A stretch of DNA of 26,849 bases from a virus. The stretch spans positions 1-26,849 of IMG/VR virus record IMGVR_UViG_3300020183_000388; one strand, 5' to 3'. Positions 15,162 through 21,500 of the stretch are shown here, one piece after another. Each line of letters starts with the position of its first letter. Position 1 is the first letter of the stretch. The position numbers and the translations under genes are program-made. A model generated the notes under the pieces. That model was given only the letters and a program-made list of their open reading frames with translations, was not told the DNA's origin and searched no databases.

Positions 15162-15941
15162 ATGCAATTTGACAATATAGCAGTAGGAAAAAAATTATAT
15201 GTTGGAGAAGGTTCTCCAGAAGGAGCATTAGGCACTGGCCCTGCAGAAATTCGTGGGTCTGGATATGTTGAAGGGCCCCTTGTTGTTGGAGAACCACACC
15301 CATTCCTTACAGCAACTTTGATGGTTGGCGAAGCAAGTAATACCGATATTCTTAAAGATCCATTTATTCCAGGCACATTATGTGGAGGTGTGAATAATCC
15401 ATACTCATTAGCAGTCAAAGGCCCATCAGCATTTATTGGCCCTGTGGATACATCCGAACAACTCCAAGTTGGAGGCAATCTTCTTGTTCAAGGTAATGTA
15501 ATATCAAATTGTGGAGGTCACGTTCTTTCTGCTAAAAAGAACTTTGACATTCCTCACCCAACAAAAAAAGGGTGGAGACTTCGCCACACTTGTCCAGAAG
15601 CTCCATATAATGATGTTTATATTCGCGGAAGAGTCAGAAACAATACTGAGATTGATCTTCCAGAATACTGGAAAGACTTTGTTGATTGGAAATCAATTAC
15701 AGTTCAATTGACTCCAATCGGTGCTCATCAGCATATTATTATCAAAAGAATTGATGAAACTAAAGTATATCTTCAATCAAATGGAGGAATTCCAATCGAT
15801 TGTTTTTATCATATTTTTGCTGCTCGTGCCGATGGCGAAGATTTAATTCCGGAGTATCAAGGTCAAACCCCAGCAGATTATCCAGGCAATAACGATCAAT
15901 ATTCAATCTCAGGTTACCATTACGACATTAAGGAAAATTAA
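15162..15941 (+). CDS. Tail structural protein with IPHPTK domain, paralogue 1 (259 aa)
   Basis: The first 120 residues are beta-rich with tail-fibre-like units (LYVGEGSPEGALGTG, PLVVGEPHPF, QLQVGGNLLVQGNVIS). From about 128 follows a domain with FDIPHPTKKGWRLRHTCPEA, VYIRGRVRNNTEIDLPEYW, and SITVQLTPIGAHQHIIIK. The same domain is in the next gene, so the pair arose by duplication. This domain recurs in tail proteins of marine T4-like phages; its role is not known to me, and a C-terminal fibre or knob domain is likely. One Cys occurs in the IPHPTK domain (HTCPEA). It is a late gene, 2 nt from its neighbours on both sides. Confidence 0.7.
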   Translation: MQFDNIAVGKKLYVGEGSPEGALGTGPAEIRGSGYVEGPLVVGEPHPFLTATLMVGEASNTDILKDPFIPGTLCGGVNNPYSLAVKGPSAFIGPVDTSEQLQVGGNLLVQGNVISNCGGHVLSAKKNFDIPHPTKKGWRLRHTCPEAPYNDVYIRGRVRNNTEIDLPEYWKDFVDWKSITVQLTPIGAHQHIIIKRIDETKVYLQSNGGIPIDCFYHIFAARADGEDLIPEYQGQTPADYPGNNDQYSISGYHYDIKEN

Positions 15942-15943
15942 TT

Positions 15944-16648
15944 ATGGCTGATACATTTGATTCTAATGGAGAAATTGTATCTCCAACAAAAGTGGATGGA
16001 TTTACTCTCAAACCGGTAGCATCTGGAAAAAACTGCGAAAAATTTGCCGGTGGTTGGGGAAATCAAATGAATGATTTTGAGTATATTTGGTATGGAAATT
16101 TAAATCAAGCAACATATCCTACAGAAGCTTGTACTCCTTATCATCATAGAAGAGCTAAGATTGATTACTTTCATGTCAATAATGATATTACTATTGCTGG
16201 AGATTGCGGAACGGCGAACGTCACTATATTTAAAGGAGCAAGTTTGACTTTGAATGGTATTGTAAGTGCTCATACTGGTTCTTTTGCTGTAAAACCATTT
16301 AATATCCCACATCCAACAAAACCAAACATGAGACTGGTTCATGCATGTTTGGAAGGCCCAGAAAATGGCGTCTATATTCGTGGAAGATTGACAAATAGTA
16401 ATGTGATCGAAGTTCCAGAGTATTGGAGTGGTCTTGTAGATTCAGAGTCAATTACAGTTACTTTAACTCAAATTGGTTCCTCTCAAGATTTAATTGTTGA
16501 TAAAATTGAATGGGGCAAAAAGATTTATATTAAATCTGGTAACGCAAGCAATATTGACTGTTATTATATTGTCAATGCAACCCGTAAAGATGTTGCTCCA
16601 CTTCCAGTGGAAATGGGACAGGATGAAGAGTGGCCCTACAAAGGTTGA
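15944..16648 (+). CDS. Tail structural protein with IPHPTK domain, paralogue 2 (234 aa)
   Basis: Its C-terminal half parallels the preceding gene: FNIPHPTKPNMRLVHACLEG, VYIRGRLTNSNVIEVPEYW, SITVTLTQIGSSQDLIVDKI, NIDCYYIVNA. The N-terminal half is different (GFTLKPVASGKNCEKFAGGW) and holds a beta-repeat (DITIAGDCGTANVTIFKGAS), so the shared domain is attached to different stalks. It is the last gene of the long tail operon. Its TGA stop (16646-16648) lies inside the TTGACA box of the early promoter that follows. Function is inferred as fibre or baseplate decoration. Confidence 0.7.
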   Translation: MADTFDSNGEIVSPTKVDGFTLKPVASGKNCEKFAGGWGNQMNDFEYIWYGNLNQATYPTEACTPYHHRRAKIDYFHVNNDITIAGDCGTANVTIFKGASLTLNGIVSAHTGSFAVKPFNIPHPTKPNMRLVHACLEGPENGVYIRGRLTNSNVIEVPEYWSGLVDSESITVTLTQIGSSQDLIVDKIEWGKKIYIKSGNASNIDCYYIVNATRKDVAPLPVEMGQDEEWPYKG

Positions 16649-16673
16649 CACAATATCTTCATCGTCCTATAAT
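16645..16673 (+). promoter_or_regulatory. Perfect consensus sigma70 promoter opening the early cassette
   Basis: TTGACA at 16645-16650, exactly 17 nt, TATAAT at 16668-16673: a full match to both boxes and the optimal spacing. Initiation near 16680 would leave a leader of roughly 19 nt before the ATG at 16699. It should be recognised by unmodified host RNA polymerase early in infection. The -35 box overlaps the stop codon of the preceding late gene. Confidence 0.85.
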
Positions 16674-16698
16674 ACTAAGGCAATCACAACACAACTCA

Positions 16699-16881
16699 AT
16701 GCAAGATGAATATCTGAGTCGATGCGTCATCGATCCGATCAAGCGATCCATTTATCTCTATTCAAATGAAGGAGCAGAAAAAACAGTTAAATGTGATACT
16801 GTTGAAGAGTTTATGAGTGTTCTGCAGTTTGTTCGAGAAACTGTGGGTGAAGATGTCCTTTCTTATGCAAGTCCTGTATGA
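16699..16881 (+). CDS. Small early hypothetical protein (60 aa)
   Basis: I chose the ATG at 16699, not the in-frame ATG at 16630. The upstream one precedes the promoter -10 box and the expected transcription start near 16680, and its extra N-terminus (MALQRLTQYLHRPI) looks like read-through of non-coding sequence. The protein starts MQDEYLSRCVIDPIKRSIYL and continues with a helical EEFMSVLQFVRETVGED. It looks like a compact alpha/beta protein of unknown function. The stop overlaps the next start as ATGA. First gene of the early cassette. Confidence 0.65.
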   Translation: MQDEYLSRCVIDPIKRSIYLYSNEGAEKTVKCDTVEEFMSVLQFVRETVGEDVLSYASPV

Positions 16882-17033
16882 GACCTGAAACAAGACAGTC
16901 AATGGAGATGTTGTTCCAAGCAAAGTGGAATCTTCCCAAAGCAGCTGCAAATTGTGGATTGACTTCAAAAGAAATGAAAATTACATTTAATGAATACTGT
17001 CGTCTCAATCCACCCACTTATGTGGCGGAATGA
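16878..17033 (+). CDS. Small early protein with helix-turn-helix-like segment (51 aa)
   Basis: ATG at 16878 overlaps the previous stop (ATGA) and the frame closes with TGA at 17031-17033. The sequence starts MRPETRQSMEMLFQAKWNLP and continues KAAANCGLTSKEMKITFNEY. The segment AAANCGLTSKEMKITFNEY has the spacing of a helix-turn-helix (A-x-x-CGLT turn then a recognition-like helix), so DNA binding is possible but only suggested. No named family is recognised. It lies immediately upstream of tRNA-Leu. Confidence 0.6.
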   Translation: MRPETRQSMEMLFQAKWNLPKAAANCGLTSKEMKITFNEYCRLNPPTYVAE

Positions 17034-17040
17034 GTTTTTT

Positions 17041-17123
17041 GGGGCGATGGTGGAATCGGTAGACACACCAGACTTAAAATCTGTTGGGCATTGCCCGTGG
17101 GGGTTCAAGTCCCCCTCGCCCTA
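17041..17123 (+). tRNA. tRNA-Leu (anticodon UAA)
   Basis: 83 nt, with acceptor GGGGCGA/TCGCCCT (first pair G-U), the class II D-arm AATCGGTAGACAC, anticodon stem-loop CAGA-CTTAAAA-TCTG with TAA at positions 34-36, a variable arm GGGCATTGCCC-like, and T arm GGGGG-TTCAAGT-CCCCC. Discriminator base A at 17123; CCA is not encoded. It reads UUA (and UUG by wobble). Confidence 0.95.
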
Positions 17124-17165
17124 TTAGAAGTCACTCTCTAAATATACAAAAGTAGAGCATCTACT

Positions 17166-17435
17166 ATGAAGTACCGCATTGATGCCAGATACGTTTGGTA
17201 CAATCAAGGAACTCAAATTGTTTTAATGTATTTTATAGAAGGTATTCCATTTACTTTTGATGAACTTCCAGACGAATCTATATTTGATCTGGAATTAATA
17301 AATGTGGCAGACAAAGAACGAAGATACGAACCAGATGACTTATACAAAACGTCTCTCTATTTGATTGATGAACAGTGTCATCCTATGTTGTTCGAACTTG
17401 AACTGGAAAATCCAGAAATGTTGCCACAAGATTAA
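17166..17435 (+). CDS. Hypothetical protein between two tRNA genes (89 aa)
   Basis: The protein starts MKYRIDARYVWYNQGTQIVL and continues YFIEGIPFTFDELPDESIFD. It is an acidic, probably alpha/beta protein, ending in the acidic FELELENPEMLPQD. No motif links it to a named family. It is flanked by tRNA-Leu (42 nt upstream) and tRNA-Thr (3 nt downstream), so its transcript must be processed with the tRNAs. A 6-bp hairpin (AGTAGA-GCA-TCTACT, 17151-17165) abuts the start codon and may modulate its initiation or tRNA 3' processing. Function unknown. Confidence 0.7.
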   Translation: MKYRIDARYVWYNQGTQIVLMYFIEGIPFTFDELPDESIFDLELINVADKERRYEPDDLYKTSLYLIDEQCHPMLFELELENPEMLPQD

Positions 17436-17438
17436 TAT

Positions 17439-17510
17439 GCCCTTGTAGCTCAGTGGTAGAGCAATGGTTTTGTAAACCATTTGTCGCAAGTTCAAGTCTT
17501 GTCGGGGGCT
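17439..17510 (+). tRNA. tRNA-Thr (anticodon UGU)
   Basis: 72 nt, with acceptor GCCCTTG pairing with CGGGGGC (two G-U), D-arm GCTC-AGTGGTAGA-GC, anticodon stem ATGGT/ACCAT with loop TTTGTAA (TGT at 34-36), and T arm GCAAG-TTCAAGT-CTTGT. Discriminator T at 17510; CCA is not encoded. It reads ACA and by wobble ACG. Confidence 0.93.
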
Positions 17511-17529
17511 CTGAGTTCTTATAACTCCA

Positions 17530-17688
17530 ATGTCATTAATTTCACAACAAGATCGCATGATGGCCATTGAGGCACTAGAATATTATGTTCAAAAACTTAA
17601 AGACGATAACTGCACTGCTGCCTCTATCACGGCATTCCAAACCCTCCTTAATTGGATCGAGCTGGAGCATTTCAAGCATGAAAATTAA
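17530..17688 (+). CDS. Small hypothetical protein after tRNA-Thr (52 aa)
   Basis: ATG at 17530 to TAA at 17686-17688. The product is helical (MSLISQQDRMMAIEALEYYV, then TAFQTLLNWIELEHFKHEN), with one Cys. No family is recognised. It begins 19 nt after tRNA-Thr and overlaps the next frame by 11 nt (its end shares the GCATGAAAATTAA region), so it is probably co-translated with it. The frame is short, so reality rests on the good fit between genes and helical composition. Confidence 0.55.
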   Translation: MSLISQQDRMMAIEALEYYVQKLKDDNCTAASITAFQTLLNWIELEHFKHEN

Positions 17689-17851
17689 TCTTTGGTACTG
17701 TAAAGATATGAAGCAATGGCGTTGGACATTGACTGATGATAGTCGTCCAATCGTCAAACAAGAATCTGGACAACAACCATATCTTCGTGACGCTATGAAT
17801 GATGTGGCAAATACTGTAGAATACATGATGGAATGTAAACAAGGTGAATGA
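17678..17851 (+). CDS. Small protein immediately upstream of and overlapping the Mom-like gene (57 aa)
   Basis: I chose the ATG at 17678. The longer frame beginning 17585 (MFKNLKTITALLPLS) overlaps the previous gene in full and is unlikely. The product MKINLWYCKDMKQWRWTLTD ... NDVANTVEYMMECKQGE has aromatic strands and a C-terminal helix. It has two cysteines (8 and 53), not a zinc-finger arrangement. Its stop overlaps the next start as ATGA, so translation is probably coupled to the Mom-like gene. This mirrors com-mom of phage Mu in layout, but the sequence is not Com-like. Function unknown. Confidence 0.6.
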   Translation: MKINLWYCKDMKQWRWTLTDDSRPIVKQESGQQPYLRDAMNDVANTVEYMMECKQGE

Positions 17852-18459
17852 AATCTGATTTTTATATTGATAGAGTGAGTAAATCTGATATCAAAGACCT
17901 TCTTTACACTCACCATTATCTAAAAGACGAATCAAAAGATTTCAAGTCTGGTTTCAACTATGGATTATATCGCAAATCATTTACAGACGTTCTTAGATTG
18001 GGGCCCTGTCTTGGTGCTTGCGTCTTTACTGGTCTACCAGTACCTGAAATCGCAGTAGGAGCATTTGGATTAAATCGTGATGAACAACAAGGAATATTTG
18101 AACTCTCAAGACTTTGCGTCGAACCTGTTACGCAGTCACAAGAATATAACATCACTTCTTGGTTTGTATCACGAGCGATTAGACAACTTCGGAAAGATAC
18201 TGAAGTTAAAGCAATCATTTCTTATGCTGATTCAAATCACCATACTGGTATAATTTATCGTGCTTGTAACTTTAAATACGCAGGTCTATCGGATGCAAAA
18301 AAAGATTTCTATTATTCAGACGGAACTAAACACTCTCGTGGAAAAATAAAAGGTTCTGAAGGCAAATGGAAAGATAGAAGTCGCAAACATCGTTATGTAA
18401 TGATCTTTGATAAAAACTTAAATCTCTTGTGGAAAGAACAAAAGTATGGTATAATATAA
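17848..18459 (+). CDS. Mom-like DNA-modification acyltransferase (GNAT fold)
   Basis: This 203-aa protein has landmarks of the Mu Mom family. HHYL near the N-terminus (22-25) is followed by GAFGLN, then FELSRLCVEPVTQSQEYNIT (85-104), SWFVSRAIRQL, KAIISYADSNHHTGIIYRAC (121-140) and NFKYAGLSD. Mom converts adenine in DNA to a carbamoylmethyl-adenine form, which protects phage DNA from restriction. Family members share the LSRL-x-V, (V/I)SYAD and G-x-(I/V)Y-x-A-x-(N)(F/W)-x-Y-x-G pattern. The C-terminal 50 residues are basic (KGSEGKWKDRSRKHRYV), suited to binding DNA. It overlaps the upstream ORF by 4 nt, and a terminator follows within 25 nt. Function in this phage is inferred; an unrelated GNAT activity is the alternative. 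Confidence 0.75.
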   Translation: MKSDFYIDRVSKSDIKDLLYTHHYLKDESKDFKSGFNYGLYRKSFTDVLRLGPCLGACVFTGLPVPEIAVGAFGLNRDEQQGIFELSRLCVEPVTQSQEYNITSWFVSRAIRQLRKDTEVKAIISYADSNHHTGIIYRACNFKYAGLSDAKKDFYYSDGTKHSRGKIKGSEGKWKDRSRKHRYVMIFDKNLNLLWKEQKYGII

Positions 18460-18480
18460 TCTCCGTGTGAAGGAGTGCGG

Positions 18481-18512
18481 AAGAGAAGGTCTAAATAGAT
18501 CTTCTCTTTTTT
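18481..18512 (+). terminator. Rho-independent terminator ending the early cassette
   Basis: AAGAGAAGGTCT (18481-18492) pairs with AGATCTTCTCTT (18497-18508) with one G-U, loop AAAT, and a T-run to 18512. It separates the early cassette from the late fibre gene. Confidence 0.9.
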
Positions 18513-18517
18513 CATGT

Positions 18518-18525
18518 CATAAATA
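18518..18525 (+). promoter_or_regulatory. Late promoter (CATAAATA) for the 1685-aa gene
   Basis: NATAAATA motif between the terminator and the next start, 30 nt upstream of ATG 18556. It would restart transcription with gp55/gp33 after the terminator. Confidence 0.65.
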
Positions 18526-18555
18526 ATCCATAACGGAAACTATAGTTTTAATAAG

Positions 18556-21500
18556 ATGGGTCTCTCACGCTTAGATAATTTTCTGAAATCTGTTCGTGGT
18601 ACAATTTTATATGTTGATCCAAGTAGCATTGATGCAACAGACAATATTCAAAATCAGGGCAATTCATTAGCAAGACCCTTCAGAACAATTCAGAGAGCTC
18701 TTGTAGAATCAGCAAGATTCTCCTATCAGCGCGGGGCCAATAATGATAGATTCGGTAAAACAACAATTCTCGTATATCCCGGCGATCATATCATTGATAA
18801 CCGTCCAGGATGGATTCCAGATGGTGCAAATAATTTCAGAAGAAGAACTGGTGCAACATCAAATGATTTGAGTGAGTGGGGATTAAGCACAGTTTTTGAT
18901 TTAACTGCGGAAAATAATACACTTTACAAGTTAAACAGTATTCACGGTGGGGTAATTGTTCCACGAGGAACTTCTATTGTTGGTATGGATTTGAGAAAAA
19001 CAAGAATCCGTCCAACTTATATTCCAAATCCAGAAAATGATGACATTGAAAGATCTGCAATCTTTAGAATCACGGGTGGTTGCTATTTCTGGCAATTTTC
19101 TATTCTTGATGCAGATCCAAACGGAAACTGCTATAAAGATTATACGAGTAACATTTTTGTTCCCAATTTCTCTCACCACAAATTATCTTGCTTTGAATAT
19201 GCTGATGGTGTAAATGATGTTGATATCAATGATGCATTCTTGACATATAAAACAGATCGAACAGATCTGGATATGTACTATGAAAAGGTTGGGATCTGTT
19301 ATGGATCTATCAGTGGTAGAGAAATCTTTGATGATTATCCATCGACTGATCAAGATTTTGAGCCCGTTATTGACGAATATCGTATCGTTGGCTCAAGAGG
19401 TGCTGAGGTTGGGATTACCAGTATTCGTGCCGGTGATGGAGTTATTGCAACTACAACAATTACAGTGACTCTAGAAGAGTCATTTCCAGAATTGAATGTG
19501 GACACTCCAATCACAATTCAAGGTATTTCCGCAGACGGTTATGATGGCAAATATGTTGTTTATGAATCAATAGATAGCACAACTCTGACCTATAAGGTTC
19601 AAAATGTTCCTGCAAATGCTTTGCCAACAACAGCAGGGGCAACGTTAAATATCAATGTTGATACTGTAACCTCAGCATCACCATATATTTTCAATGTTTC
19701 TGCACGTTCTGTGTATGGAATGTGTGGGATGCTTGCAGATGGTAACAAAGCATCTGGATTTAAATCAATGGTTGTTGCTCAATTCACCGGAATTGGACTT
19801 CAGAAAGATGATAATGCATTTGTCAAATATGATTCTGCAACTGGTCAATATGAGGACTCCACAACCGTTACAAATCTGAGCACAGACTCAAGAGCTATCT
19901 ATAAACCAGCGTATGAAAATTTCCATATCAAAGCAGTTAATGATTCATATATTCAGATCGTATCTGTTTTTGCCATTGGTTATGCAAATCACTTTGAAGT
20001 TGATAATGGTGGAGATTTTTCGATTAATAACTCCAATTCCAACTTTGGAGCAAGAGCTTTAATTGCAAAAGGATTCCGAAAGGATGCATTTGCAAAAGAT
20101 GATATTGGTTATATTACTCATATTATTTCACCACAAGAAAATCAAGCGAGCGAAAAAAATGTATCATTCTTAAGTCTTGACCGTACAAATACCGTAGGAA
20201 TTGGTTCGACCGATAGACTTTACCTATATCAGAAAACAAATCAGAATGATTTACCAGAAAATGTTATTGATGGATACCGTTTTGGTGCAAGAATTGCTGA
20301 TAGATTATATTTACAAGTTACATCAAGTGGTATAAGCACAGAATATTCGGCAAGAATTGTTATGCCGAATACTACAATTTCTTATGAAAAGTCACACACA
20401 GTTGGAAAATCACTTGTTGGAATTAATAGTATTGCATCAAATACAATTACATTAACATCCAATCATACTTTTGCAAATGGCGAAACAATTCGTATAATCA
20501 GTGATAATGGACATCTCCCCGATGGTCTGAATGCAAACCAAATTTACTATGCAATTACTTCTGGAATCGGTGCAAATCAACTTAGGATTGCACAATCTTT
20601 GACAGATGCGATCAATACAAATCCACTCATAATCAATACAAAAGGTGGTGTGCTCAAAGTTGTAAGTAGAGTATCTGATAAGAATTCGGGAGATATTGGT
20701 CATCCTATAGGATTTGATACTACAAACTCACAATGGTATGTAAATGTTGCTTCTGCATCCACAGAAAACACAATTTATTCTCTATTGAATACAACTTATA
20801 CAGAAACAACGACACCAAGAACATATATTAAGAGAACACCAGATAATAGAGGCATAACAGAGACAGTTTATCGTGTTCGCTATGTCATTCCAAAGGATTC
20901 TCCAACGGTTGCAAGACAACCAATTGATGGATATATTTTACAGGTTTCAAATGATACTCTTGGAATTAGTGCAACTGAAATTCAAAAGTATTTCAGTACT
21001 TCTTCCGCAACACTTTCAAACACTACAGAGCTAAGAAATCCGGGATTTATTGCAACCTGCAGTTATAGTTCAGGCACTGCAAGTATTATTACTGAACTTC
21101 CACATAATTTAGTTATTGGATCTCAAGTTGAAATCTTGAATGTCAAGAGTACTAACAATCCTACTGGTATTGCTAATTCATTTTTTAATGGTACATTTAC
21201 AGTCACAGGAATCAGTAGCACAAAGCATTTCAGTTATACTCTTTCTAATAATCCAGGCAATTTCCAAAGTGATGTTAATACAAGAAACATAAATCTTCCT
21301 CACTTCAAGAGAAAAAGAACAAATAACACTTATCAAGTTTATAGAGGTGTTGAATTACAGAAGTATGAGAGTAATGTGCAAGATGGTATCTATCATCTCA
21401 CTTTAGTTGAGAATTCAATTTCACCAACAGTTTCTCCATTTACAAACTTCAAATTATCTCAACCAATTAACAATCTGTATCCACAGACAAATAGAGATAA

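Noticed and set aside
14978-15478. 166-aa minus-strand frame opposite the beta-helical and first IPHPTK genes
   Set aside because: It crosses two supported plus genes, is Pro/Ser-rich, and has no start signal.
16630-16698. Upstream extension of the 60-aa early gene to ATG 16630
   Set aside because: It would begin before the consensus promoter's transcription start near 16680, and overlaps the preceding gene without a ribosome site.
17575-17916. Minus-strand frame (113 aa) opposite the early small ORFs
   Set aside because: It covers two plus-strand genes that fit the cassette better, has no ribosome site or promoter, and no family resemblance.
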